Positions 28,582 to 36,577 of a stretch of DNA of 64,000 bases are shown piece by piece (position 1 is the stretch's first letter; every line of letters starts with the position of its first letter). A program made the position numbers and the translations under genes. The notes below the pieces were generated by a model that was not told the origin of the DNA, ran no database searches, and worked only from the letters and a program-made list of their open reading frames with translations. The stretch lies in the NCBI RefSeq assembly GCF_014651855.1, contig NZ_BMXR01000002.1:347730-411729 (forward strand). Direction: 5' to 3'. This DNA is from Saccharospirillum salsuginis. GTDB taxonomy: Bacteria; Pseudomonadota; Gammaproteobacteria; Pseudomonadales; Natronospirillaceae.

Positions 28582-28677
28582 ATGCCGGAACTGGCCAATA
28601 CACGGCTTCGGGATTATCAGCAGTACGTCACCGAATTGGAGAGAGAACGCGGTTTCGATGAGCAGGATGTCCTTTAA
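28582..28677 (+). pseudogene. 31-codon remnant of a MazG-like N-terminus
   Basis: A small frame with an AGGAG ribosome site that encodes MPELANTRLRDYQQYVTELE and a further RERGFDEQDVL. The LxxYQxYVxELExERGF pattern is the usual start of MazG-like nucleotide pyrophosphohydrolases, where it leads into the metal-binding EExxE helix. Here a stop follows at once. An intact MazG-like gene lies 78 bases downstream, so this is most likely the relic of a second copy; a genuine 31-residue peptide cannot be excluded. Confidence 0.5.
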
Positions 28678-28754
28678 AAGGAATCCCGGAACAAACAGCG
28701 GCAGTGGGATTGAGTCACTGTGAAACCTACTTTATCCGAATCAGAGGGATTGCC

Positions 28755-29141
28755 ATGTATACGTCTGATTTCGAATCATTGATCGACATTGTAAGGCGCA
28801 AGAACCGGGTGGATCAGGGGAGCGACTGGTCGAATGGCTCGGCGACCTATCTCGACGAAGTGCGTAAGGAGTTGCTTGAAGTTGAGGAAGAGATTCGTCA
28901 ACAGCGATTGTGTTATTTGGAAGATGAGCTGGCGGACGTACTCTGGGACTATCTGAATGCGATTGTTTGTCTTGAGCAAGAGCAGGGCGTGAGTTTGGAG
29001 AGAGTCATCCGTCGTGGTGTCGGGAAATACGCTGAGAGGGTGGCCGCCATCGAGTCGGGTGAAGCCTGGTCATCGGTGAAAGTACGACAAAAGCGTAGGC
29101 TCTCGGAAGAACACGAGGCCGGCGCCTCGGAGGAAGCCTGA
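28755..29141 (+). CDS. MazG-like nucleotide pyrophosphohydrolase
   Basis: Predicted to hydrolyse (d)NTPs or related nucleotides to monophosphates. 128 residues of the all-alpha MazG fold; the metal-binding acidic residues are in LDEVRKELLEVEEEI (EExxE pattern) and DELADVLWDYLNA (ExxD pattern). The C-terminal 30 residues are charged and variable. The ATG at 28755 has an AGAGGGA site. Its stop shares one base with the start of the next gene, so they are coupled. Confidence 0.82.
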   Translation: MYTSDFESLIDIVRRKNRVDQGSDWSNGSATYLDEVRKELLEVEEEIRQQRLCYLEDELADVLWDYLNAIVCLEQEQGVSLERVIRRGVGKYAERVAAIESGEAWSSVKVRQKRRLSEEHEAGASEEA

Positions 29142-29821
29142 TGCGATCCCACCGTTCGGAAAAAAAGGTAATGGTGTCCTGGAGCAGCGGCAAAGACAGC
29201 GCCTGGGCACTGCATCAACTGAGGCAGGATCCGGAATTCGATGTTGTCGGTGTCTTCTCCACGCTGAATGAAGAGTACGACCGGGTGGCGATGCACGGCG
29301 TGCGACGTGAACTGTTGGAACAACAGGCTGACCGTCTCGATCTCCCGCTGGATGTCATTGACTTGCCTAACCCCTGTAGTAACGCGGACTACGAGCGGAT
29401 CATGACGCGATTTGTCGATCGGGTCCTGGATCGCGGCGTCACCCATCTTGCCTTTGGTGATCTGTTTCTCGCCGACGTGCGGCAATACCGGGAAGACAAT
29501 TTGCGGGGCACCGGGCTCACCCCGCTGTTCCCGATCTGGCACACACCGACCCGTGAATTGTCCAGAGACATGCTGGACAGCGGACTGAGGACCGTCGTCA
29601 CCTGTGTCGACAGTCAGCAAATCCCGGCGGCATTCGCCGGACGGGAGTATACGGCCGAATTCCTGAAGGATCTGCCCGATTCGGCCGACCCTTGCGGTGA
29701 GAACGGAGAGTTCCACACCTTTGTGTTTGACGGGCCTATGTTCAAAGCGCCTATCGACGTTGAGGTTGGAGAGCGGGTGCAACGGGACCAGTTTGTATTC
29801 GCCGACGTCTTGCCCCGGTAA
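29141..29821 (+). CDS. Diphthine-ammonia ligase-like ATP pyrophosphatase (DUF71/Dph6 family)
   Basis: 226 residues of the adenine nucleotide alpha-hydrolase fold. The PP-loop is SWSSGKDSAWAL (about 13-24, SGKDS type), and the family motif GEFHTFVFDGP (GE.GE-like ENGEFHT) sits at about 189-199, preceded by DPCGENGE. In eukaryotes and archaea the family amidates diphthine on EF2, which bacteria lack, so the bacterial substrate is unknown. It follows the MazG-like gene directly. Confidence 0.8.
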   Translation: MRSHRSEKKVMVSWSSGKDSAWALHQLRQDPEFDVVGVFSTLNEEYDRVAMHGVRRELLEQQADRLDLPLDVIDLPNPCSNADYERIMTRFVDRVLDRGVTHLAFGDLFLADVRQYREDNLRGTGLTPLFPIWHTPTRELSRDMLDSGLRTVVTCVDSQQIPAAFAGREYTAEFLKDLPDSADPCGENGEFHTFVFDGPMFKAPIDVEVGERVQRDQFVFADVLPR

Positions 29822-29862
29822 TCCGGGGCCATATGCAAAACTCCAGCTTCGAGAGAATCGCC

Positions 29863-30297
29863 ATGAACACCAATGAGTTAGAAGCCTACGCCTATGAACG
29901 CATCGTATTATTCGATGGCGTCTGCAAACTCTGTAATGCCTGGGTTCGTTTCCTGCTCAAGTTCGACACCCGCAAACGATTCAAGCTGTGCAGTGTCCAG
30001 TCCGAGCAGGGGCAGAGCCTGCTGTACGCTCTCGACATGCCGACGGATCGGTATGAAACCATGGTGCTCCTCGACAGGGGACGGGTTTGGACTCAGAGCG
30101 ATGCCTTTCTTAAGGTAGTTGGGCAGTTACCCATGCCCTGGCCGCTGCTCAAAGTCCTGTATGTTGTACCGGGTGTCGTTCGAAATGGGTTGTATGACCG
30201 CATTGCATCCAATCGATACCGTTGGTTTGGTCGACAAGAAGCCTGCCGGGTACCGGACGGTACGGAAAAGGATCATTTTGTAAAAGGTGGATGGTGA
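29863..30297 (+). CDS. DCC-family thiol-disulfide oxidoreductase-like protein (DUF393)
   Basis: 144 residues. The DCC motif is FDGVCKLCN (about 18-26), with the CxxC pair of a thioredoxin-like fold, followed by the QS/ALG region typical of the family (KLCSVQSEQGQ) and RDRVWTQSDA-like strand LLDRGRVWTQSDAFL. It probably acts as a small redox protein. I chose the ATG at 29863, which has a GAGAG stretch upstream, over the one at 29833, which has none. The stop is directly followed by the next gene. Confidence 0.8.
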   Translation: MNTNELEAYAYERIVLFDGVCKLCNAWVRFLLKFDTRKRFKLCSVQSEQGQSLLYALDMPTDRYETMVLLDRGRVWTQSDAFLKVVGQLPMPWPLLKVLYVVPGVVRNGLYDRIASNRYRWFGRQEACRVPDGTEKDHFVKGGW

Positions 30298-30298
30298 A

Positions 30299-30688
30299 AT
30301 GTTGGCAAGGTGGGTGTTGGCGTTCATTTTCTTCTATCACGGTCTGGTTCCCAAAATCCTGTTTACCAGTGAAACCGAGATCCGAATGATCGAAGCACAT
30401 GGGTTACCGGTGGATCCGCTTTGGGTAGCCAGGGCGGGGGGCGTAATAGAGATTCTACTGGCCATCGTATTACTGGTGTTTTCACACCATCGCTGGCCCC
30501 TCTATCTGGTTGGCGGAATGCTGATCCTGTTATTGCTGGATGTGGCTTTTTTTAGTACCGAATTGTTATTCGAGGCGTTCAATCCGGTGACCCTGAATAT
30601 ATCCGCCTTGGCTCTGGTTGCCGTGGCGCTGAAGGAGTCCCGGGAGGGGCAGGCCGTGATGAAGCCACAACCAACGATGCATGGCTAG
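30299..30688 (+). CDS. DoxX-like small membrane protein
   Basis: 129 residues with about four membrane helices (roughly 3-20, 45-62, 66-84, 92-110). ARWVLAFIFFYHGLVPKILF and the ARAGGVIEILLAIVLL helix resemble the DoxX-like family, whose members are often encoded beside DCC-family proteins as here. The ATG at 30299 lies two bases after the upstream stop with AAGGTGG as ribosome site. The end overlaps convergent mshG by four bases. Confidence 0.75.
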   Translation: MLARWVLAFIFFYHGLVPKILFTSETEIRMIEAHGLPVDPLWVARAGGVIEILLAIVLLVFSHHRWPLYLVGGMLILLLLDVAFFSTELLFEAFNPVTLNISALALVAVALKESREGQAVMKPQPTMHG

Positions 30689-31926
30689 CCCCCAAACGCC
30701 GACCCCAAATCCCACATCGGCAGAAAGACACCCAACGCCAGCACTAACACCATAGCCCCCATAAACAGCAACAGGATGGGCTCGATTGCCTCGGCGAGAC
30801 GTTTCAAGTCATACTCCACTTCCTGATCGTAGAAGTCGGCGATGTCTACCAGCAGGTCACTGACGTTGCCGGTCTCTTCCCCCACCGCGATCATCTGTAA
30901 AATCAGCGAGTTGAACATGCCGCTGGCGGAGGCGGTGGCGAGCAACGATTCGCCGCGTTCGATGCCGCCGACCATGCCTTCGATGCCGCGACCGATGTAG
31001 CGGTTGCCGGTGGTCCGGCTGGCGACGTTCAGCGCCTGCAGCAGCGGAACACCGGCATCGAGCATCATGGCGAACGGGCGGGCGAAGCGACCGAGGGCGA
31101 TGCGTTCGTATACACCACCGAGTATCGGGACCTTCAGGATAATGCGGTCCCATTTGTACTGGCCTTCGGTGGTCTGCTTCCAGCGATAGAAGGCGTAGCC
31201 GCCGAGCGCAATCAATCCGAGCAGGTAGGGCCAGGTGCTGAGCATGAATTCGGAACTGAAGATCAGAATTCGGGTCGGAATCGGCAGGTCGGCGCCCAAT
31301 TTGGCGAAGACGCCGGCGAACGCCGGGATGACCGCGAAGTTGATGACCAGGATGGCGACCAGGATGGCGCTGACCACGATGATCGGGTAACGCGTGGCCG
31401 ATGCGATGCGCTTGCGGGTGTCTTTCTCCAGTTCCAGATGGTCGATCAACTGCTTGAAAGCCGTGTCCAGTTGACCGGTCGACTCACCCATCCGGATCAT
31501 CGAGATGAACAGGTCGCCGAAGACGTCCGGGTGCGCGCGAAAGGCGGTGGACAGCGTCGTGCCCTGGGTCAGGCTGCGCGCCACGTCGTGCAGCACCTCT
31601 CCCAGCCGGGGCGAGCGGGTGGCATCCGCCAGGCCGTTGATGGCCCGCATCAGCGGAATACCCGATCGGGTCAGGGCGTACATCTGACGGCAGAACATGA
31701 TCTGTTCGTCGATGCTGACTTTCTTCTTGCGGTTGAACAGGCCCTCCAGCGACATGTTCAAGTTGATAGTCGCCGCGCCGCGTTTCTTGCCGGCCGGCTG
31801 GACTGACGTCGGGATCACGTTCTGGCGTTTAAGCTGTTGCAACAAAGCCCCCTGGGAGGCGGCTTCCAACACGCCTTCCACCGGTTGCCCGTCCTCGGTG
31901 CGCCCTTTGTAGTAAAACTCAGCCAT
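30685..31926 (-). CDS. mshG: MSHA biogenesis protein MshG (GspF/PilC-type platform protein)
   Basis: Inner-membrane platform of the MSHA type IV pilus machine. 413 residues: a short N-terminal domain (FYYKGRTEDGQPVEGVLEA), then two GspF domains, each a helical bundle (about 75-195 and 280-400) with the RSGIPLMRAI and DAGVPLLQAL motifs, and three TM helices (about 175-195, 225-245, 385-405). Last gene of the cluster on this strand; the pilin genes that normally follow are absent. Overlaps mshE by eight bases. Confidence 0.92.
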   Translation of the reverse strand: MAEFYYKGRTEDGQPVEGVLEAASQGALLQQLKRQNVIPTSVQPAGKKRGAATINLNMSLEGLFNRKKKVSIDEQIMFCRQMYALTRSGIPLMRAINGLADATRSPRLGEVLHDVARSLTQGTTLSTAFRAHPDVFGDLFISMIRMGESTGQLDTAFKQLIDHLELEKDTRKRIASATRYPIIVVSAILVAILVINFAVIPAFAGVFAKLGADLPIPTRILIFSSEFMLSTWPYLLGLIALGGYAFYRWKQTTEGQYKWDRIILKVPILGGVYERIALGRFARPFAMMLDAGVPLLQALNVASRTTGNRYIGRGIEGMVGGIERGESLLATASASGMFNSLILQMIAVGEETGNVSDLLVDIADFYDQEVEYDLKRLAEAIEPILLLFMGAMVLVLALGVFLPMWDLGSAFGG

Positions 31927-33676
31927 GGGTCGCCGCTCGCTCGATCGGTGCCTCGTCGCTCAGGTCGACAGAGATCTTAAACACCTCGCTCAGGTCGGTA
32001 ATGCCTTGCTCAGCGAATTCCAGTGCCCACTCTTCCATCGTCTTGAAATTGGGGTTGGCCTTGGCGGCCTCGACGAAGGCGTTGTGATTCTGGTCGCGCA
32101 GTGCGAGCAGCATGGGCTCATCCAGTTCCAGCCATTCGAACACACCGATGCGTCCCCGGTAACCGGTGTTGTTGCATTGATAGCAACCGGCACCCGTATA
32201 GAACTGATGATCGACGTAGCGCCCGTCGGCCATGTTTTGCAGCCAGAGCTTTTCCCGTGTACTGGGTTCATGCGGCTGGCGGCAGTCCTCGCAGACCTTG
32301 CGCAGCAGTCGCTGCGCCATCACACCGCGCAGGGCCGAAGCCACCAGATAGGACTCGACCCCCATGTCCGCCAGTCGGATGGCGCTGGAGACGGCGTCGT
32401 TGGTGTGCAGCGTGCTCATCACCAGGTGACCGGTCAATGCCGCCCGGGTGCCGATGGCGACGGTCTCCTGGTCCCGCATCTCGCCAACCAGGATGATGTC
32501 CGGATCCTGGCGCAGGGCGGAACGCAGAATGCCGGCGAAATCGAGATTGATTTTGGGGTTGATCTGAACCTGATTGATCCGGCTCATGCGGTATTCGATC
32601 GGATCCTCGGCGGTGATGATCTTGTTCTTTGGCTTGTTCAGCAGGTTCAGCGCTGAATAGAGTGTCGTGGTTTTACCGCTGCCGGTCGGTCCGGTCACCA
32701 GGATCAGGCCGTGAGGGCGTTCGATCATCAGTTCAAAACGCGATCGGATGGATTCGGGCATGCCCAGGTCTTCCAGCGACATGATACCGGCGCTCTGGTC
32801 GAGCAAACGCATGACGACGGATTCGCCGTACTGCACCGGCATGGTGGACAGGCGCACGTCGATCGACTTGTTGTTGACCCGGATGTTGAAGCGGCCGTCC
32901 TGGGGCATGCGGCGCTCGGAGATGTCGAGGTTGGACATGATCTTCAGGCGCAACACCAGAGCTGAGGCAACGCGTTTCTCCTTGATGACCTGTTCCTGCA
33001 AGACACCGTCGACGCGCATGCGAATGCGGAAGACGGTTTCATCCGGCTCGATGTGCACATCCGAGGCGCGCACCGAGACGGCGTCTTCCAGCAGGCTTTG
33101 CAGCAGGCGCACCACGGGCGCGTCCTGCAGGTCGGTATCGTCGGCGAGGTTGGCCAGGTCGAAATCGCTGTCGCGCAGTTCGCCTTCCAGCTCCACGGCG
33201 ATCGACTCGATCTGTCCGGTGCGCCGATAGACCGAATCGAGTGTGGCCAACAGTTCGGACTCGCGCACGATCGCCGGTTTGACCTGTTTCTTCAGCTTCT
33301 TTTCGACTTCGTCGATGGCCATCAAGTCCAGCGGGTCGGCCATCGCGAGCAGCAGGCCGTCGTTATTGTCGGCGAGTAACAGGCAGCGGAAGCGCCGGGC
33401 AATGGATTCGTCGAGCTTCTGCATCACCGCATTGTCCAGTTGAAACTGACGCAGCTCGATAAAGGGGATTTTCAAGTGCTCCGACAGGGTCTTGAGCAGT
33501 TTGTTTTCTGGAATCAGACCCATGTCCACCAGCACACGACCGACTTTTTTGCCGGTGTGTTTTTGTTCCTGCAGAGCCAGGTTCAGTTGGCCTTCGGTGA
33601 TCAGGCCGGCTTCGACCAGAAGATCGCCCAGGCGGACCCGTTTTTGCGGACGCGTGGATTCGTTCGGTTGTGTCAT
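31919..33676 (-). CDS. mshE: MSHA pilus extension ATPase MshE
   Basis: GspE-family ATPase that powers pilus extension. 585 residues: N-terminal MshEN domain (about 10-120) with the c-di-GMP-binding motif VRLGDLLVEAGLITEGQLNLA and a second, weaker half KVGRVLVDMGLIPENKL (K-V-G in place of R-L-G); ATPase core with Walker A GPTGSGKTTT (about 328-337), Walker B LVGEMRDQET, and the tetracysteine zinc motif CEDC...CYQC. The start at 33676 overlaps the upstream stop (ATGA). MshEN of Vibrio MshE binds c-di-GMP directly, so second-messenger control is likely. Confidence 0.94.
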   Translation of the reverse strand: MTQPNESTRPQKRVRLGDLLVEAGLITEGQLNLALQEQKHTGKKVGRVLVDMGLIPENKLLKTLSEHLKIPFIELRQFQLDNAVMQKLDESIARRFRCLLLADNNDGLLLAMADPLDLMAIDEVEKKLKKQVKPAIVRESELLATLDSVYRRTGQIESIAVELEGELRDSDFDLANLADDTDLQDAPVVRLLQSLLEDAVSVRASDVHIEPDETVFRIRMRVDGVLQEQVIKEKRVASALVLRLKIMSNLDISERRMPQDGRFNIRVNNKSIDVRLSTMPVQYGESVVMRLLDQSAGIMSLEDLGMPESIRSRFELMIERPHGLILVTGPTGSGKTTTLYSALNLLNKPKNKIITAEDPIEYRMSRINQVQINPKINLDFAGILRSALRQDPDIILVGEMRDQETVAIGTRAALTGHLVMSTLHTNDAVSSAIRLADMGVESYLVASALRGVMAQRLLRKVCEDCRQPHEPSTREKLWLQNMADGRYVDHQFYTGAGCYQCNNTGYRGRIGVFEWLELDEPMLLALRDQNHNAFVEAAKANPNFKTMEEWALEFAEQGITDLSEVFKISVDLSDEAPIERAATHG

Positions 33677-34524
33677 TGAGGCACCAATACTTGCAAGCGC
33701 TGGTTTACGTAGTGGATCAGTTCTTCCTGCTGACCGAGATTGACGTACATTCGGTAATTGATGATGGCATCCTGGCGCAGGCCGGCGTGTTCGAGTGACA
33801 GGCCCAGCAACAGGTACCAGACCGGTTTGACCTTGGGCAACAGTGTCAGGCGCTGATAATGATTGACCGCCGACAGATGCTTGCCGAGACTCTGCTCCAG
33901 TAACCCCAGGTATTCCACCAGGTTGATGTCGCTGGGGTGTTCGCGTTGTGCCTTGGCACAGACATCGCGCGCCAGTTTGTATTGCTGGCACATGAAATAC
34001 AGCCAGACCAGCACGACCTTCACCCGCACTGAATTGGGAAACTCCTCGCTGGCGTCGATCAGAAACATTTCGGCTTCCTGCAGTTGGCCGATGTTGACCA
34101 GTTCGACCGCCATTTCCACCACCTGTTTCTCATCGGTGCTGATCGCGCTGTAGCGACCGAGGTTGGGCCGTGGAATGGTCAGTTTCAAGGACCTGCCGGG
34201 CAGCGTCACCTCTTCTTTCAATTTCTCGTCTTCGGACAGCTTGTAGCGGCTGACATGTTGCTGGGGTTTGATGACCTGGTGGTGCTTGCGGGCCTCGGCC
34301 ATTCGCTTGAGCACCGCCTCCGTTTTCTGGAAGAGGTCGTGTTTGAGTGCGAACGACATCATCTCGTAAAAGGACATCAGGCCGCGCCGCACGATCAACT
34401 CGCCCAACGCCCGGCCGTCCGACGGATCCTCCAACTCGGCTTGCAAGGCATCGAGCACCTCTGGATCCAGTTTCGAATGTTCGCTCAGCACCTGATACAG
34501 GCGACTGGTCGCCATGGTTGTCAT
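33673..34524 (-). CDS. TPR-like protein of the MSHA cluster with a half MshEN-like motif
   Basis: 283 residues, not a standard Msh protein that I recognise. The segment RALGELIVRRGLMSFYEMMSF (near 38-58) resembles one half of an MshEN domain (RLGxLLVxxGLI), although the leading arginine is shifted. From about residue 130 to the end are TPR-like helical hairpins (IGQLQEAEMFLIDASEEFPN; LEHAGLRQDAIINYRMYVNLG). No signal peptide or TM helix, so cytoplasmic. It sits between mshN and mshE with four-base overlaps on both sides, so it must be co-translated and probably works with MshE. A later ATG at 34515 is also possible. Confidence 0.75.
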   Translation of the reverse strand: MTTMATSRLYQVLSEHSKLDPEVLDALQAELEDPSDGRALGELIVRRGLMSFYEMMSFALKHDLFQKTEAVLKRMAEARKHHQVIKPQQHVSRYKLSEDEKLKEEVTLPGRSLKLTIPRPNLGRYSAISTDEKQVVEMAVELVNIGQLQEAEMFLIDASEEFPNSVRVKVVLVWLYFMCQQYKLARDVCAKAQREHPSDINLVEYLGLLEQSLGKHLSAVNHYQRLTLLPKVKPVWYLLLGLSLEHAGLRQDAIINYRMYVNLGQQEELIHYVNQRLQVLVPQ

Positions 34525-35657
34525 CCCCCCGCCAGAGCCCGATACCGCTCCCTGGCGAATTGGGTCAGATTGGCGTTATAGGTCGAAAATTCCTCCAGGT
34601 AAGTCTGATACAAAATCCGTGCCTGCGCCAGTTGGCCGCTGTTTTCCTGGTTGATGGCCCAATGCAGCCACCACTGGTGATTTTCCGGTTCGCGTCTACT
34701 GAGATGTTCGAACAACTTGGACGCTTCCGAATAGCGGCCGGTCTTTTCCAACGCCATTCCCCGCAGGCCCAGTGCCTCGATGGACGTCAGGCCGGTCAGC
34801 AGCGGTTCGGCCGATTCGGGAACCTGGTTGGACAGATAGATCTTCGCCAGCCAGAGACGAGGCAATTCCTCGTCCGGGTCTCGATCGATCCAGTTCCGCA
34901 GCAAGGCCTCGGCCCGTTCCAGTTCACCCCGGTCCAGAGCAGCCTGGACCCGTCGTTCCAGGTCCGCCGAGCGGTTTTCGGCCAGGGTGACCGAACCGGG
35001 ATCGGAACGGGGGCTGTTTGACGCCGGTTCAGGCTCGGGTGCCGGTTCGGGGGCGGGTTCCGGTTCCGGTCTTGATTGGGGTTCCGGGTTTGGCTCCGGC
35101 TTGGGTTCCGGCGTTGATGCGGGTTCCGGGCTCGGCTCCGGCGCCGGGTCGTCCGGTTCCGTCCGTTCTGCCGAACTCGGCACGGTTGGCGCCGGATCCG
35201 GTTCGGCAACGGGTTGATCAGCCTTCGGTGTGGACGGCGCCGACTCGACGGCTGTGGACGCCACACGCTGAGTCTCCGGTTCCGCCTTGGTGTCCGGTAA
35301 TGGAACCGTCGAGTCCGATGCCGCCACTGGAGTCGGTTCCGCCTCCGGCACAGGGGGCTTGACCGACTCGGTGGCCACCATGGGTTGCGATGGTTCGGTC
35401 GCCTCGGTCGCGACTCCGGTTTTTGGTTCAACCGGTTCGGCGCGCGTGACGGGAGCACTCTCAGTCGTGACCGGCGGGTCGGGTGTTTCCCAACCCCGGT
35501 GGACGAGCAGGGCCACGGTAGCCAGGCTGGCGAGGGCGGTGATCCACCACCAGGGGCGGTTGTGCCGGCGTTCGCTCCGGGTCAGGGGGTTGAAGTCCGA
35601 ATCCGTATCGGTATCAAGCCGTTCCGGTGTGCTCAGGGCTTTGTGAATCCGGCTCAC
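34521..35657 (-). CDS. mshN: MSHA biogenesis protein MshN-like
   Basis: 378 residues: cytoplasmic N-terminus beginning MSRIHKAL, one TM helix (about 36-52, WWWITALASLATVALLV), a long Pro/Glu/Thr-rich linker (about 60-225) with PEP-like repeats, and C-terminal TPR repeats (about 235-375: AALDRGELERAEALLRNW; MALEKTGRYSEASKLFEHL). This order is that of MshN, which spans the inner membrane with TPRs in the periplasm. The linker is highly repetitive at the DNA level too (GGTTCC-type repeats around 35030-35160), so length variation between strains is likely. Confidence 0.82.
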   Translation of the reverse strand: MSRIHKALSTPERLDTDTDSDFNPLTRSERRHNRPWWWITALASLATVALLVHRGWETPDPPVTTESAPVTRAEPVEPKTGVATEATEPSQPMVATESVKPPVPEAEPTPVAASDSTVPLPDTKAEPETQRVASTAVESAPSTPKADQPVAEPDPAPTVPSSAERTEPDDPAPEPSPEPASTPEPKPEPNPEPQSRPEPEPAPEPAPEPEPASNSPRSDPGSVTLAENRSADLERRVQAALDRGELERAEALLRNWIDRDPDEELPRLWLAKIYLSNQVPESAEPLLTGLTSIEALGLRGMALEKTGRYSEASKLFEHLSRREPENHQWWLHWAINQENSGQLAQARILYQTYLEEFSTYNANLTQFARERYRALAGG

Positions 35658-36565
35658 AGGAAGCTCCAGGCGGAGACGGCGAGCAGGGCACCCACGGCCA
35701 GCAGAGCCATCGACGGTGCCAGCCAGCCGCTGGAGTCGGGTTCCGGCCGGCTGTCCCGGTAGGCGCGGTCGATGTCGGCCGGCTTGAGTTGCCGGCGGCG
35801 GTCGGAAAAGGCCGACAGCAACGCCTTGTGCGCCAGCACATTGATCATCCTGGGGACACCCCGGGCCCGTCTGTGCAGGGCCTTGACGGTGCGCTGGTCG
35901 AACAGCGGCGGGCCGTTGTAGCCGCAGCGGGACAATCGATAGTCGAGGTACTGGCGGGTCGCCTGTCGGTCCAGGGGTTTCAGGTAGTGGGCGAAGGTGA
36001 TGCGTTGCCGCAATTGACGAAAACGTTTCTGGTTCAGCAGGTCGTCCAGTTCCGGTTGACCGAACAGGATGATCTGCACCAGTTTTTGCTGTTCGGTTTC
36101 CAGGTTGGTGATCAACCGCAGCGCTTCGAGTGTCTTGGCCGGCAGGGATTGGGCTTCGTCGACCACGATGACTACACCGCGCTTTTGTTCGGCCAGCGCC
36201 AGAATACGGCGGTTGATGTGGTCGAGCAGGGCGGCGTTGTCCGCCTGCTCGGACAGATTCAGCCCCAATTCCTGACCGACCGCCCGATAGAGGCCGACCG
36301 GCGACAGCATGGGGTTGGGAATGTAGACGCTGTGAAAGCGGTCGCGGGCGGTCTCGTCGTCGCTCAGATAGCGCAGCAGCCGGCGGCAGAGGATGGTTTT
36401 TCCCGTGCCGACGTCGCCGATGACCTTGAGAAAGCCCTCGCCGGTGTCCAGTACATGGGTCAGCAGGCTGTAACAGGCCTCGTGGTCTTCCAGGCGCACG
36501 AACAGGGCTGTATCCGGCGACAGACTGAAGGGTCGTTGCTGGAGTCCGAAGTGCGCTTCGTACAT
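35654..36565 (-). CDS. mshM: MSHA biogenesis protein MshM (ExeA-type AAA ATPase)
   Basis: 303 residues. AAA ATPase of the ExeA/GspA family with the N-terminal MYEAHFGLQQRPFSLSPD signature, Walker A GDVGTGKT (50-57), Walker B VVIVVDEAQSL and the arginine-rich sensor region GVPRMINVLA. One TM helix at the very C-terminus (about 281-300). It may help the secretin to assemble through peptidoglycan. I chose the ATG at 36565 with AGGTGA upstream; a GTG four codons earlier abuts the mshL stop. Confidence 0.9.
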   Translation of the reverse strand: MYEAHFGLQQRPFSLSPDTALFVRLEDHEACYSLLTHVLDTGEGFLKVIGDVGTGKTILCRRLLRYLSDDETARDRFHSVYIPNPMLSPVGLYRAVGQELGLNLSEQADNAALLDHINRRILALAEQKRGVVIVVDEAQSLPAKTLEALRLITNLETEQQKLVQIILFGQPELDDLLNQKRFRQLRQRITFAHYLKPLDRQATRQYLDYRLSRCGYNGPPLFDQRTVKALHRRARGVPRMINVLAHKALLSAFSDRRRQLKPADIDRAYRDSRPEPDSSGWLAPSMALLAVGALLAVSAWSFL

Positions 36566-36577
36566 GGAATCGGTCAC

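Noticed and set aside
34796..35458. Arg/Pro-rich frame on the minus strand within mshN
   Set aside because: Out-of-frame reading of the repetitive linker of mshN.
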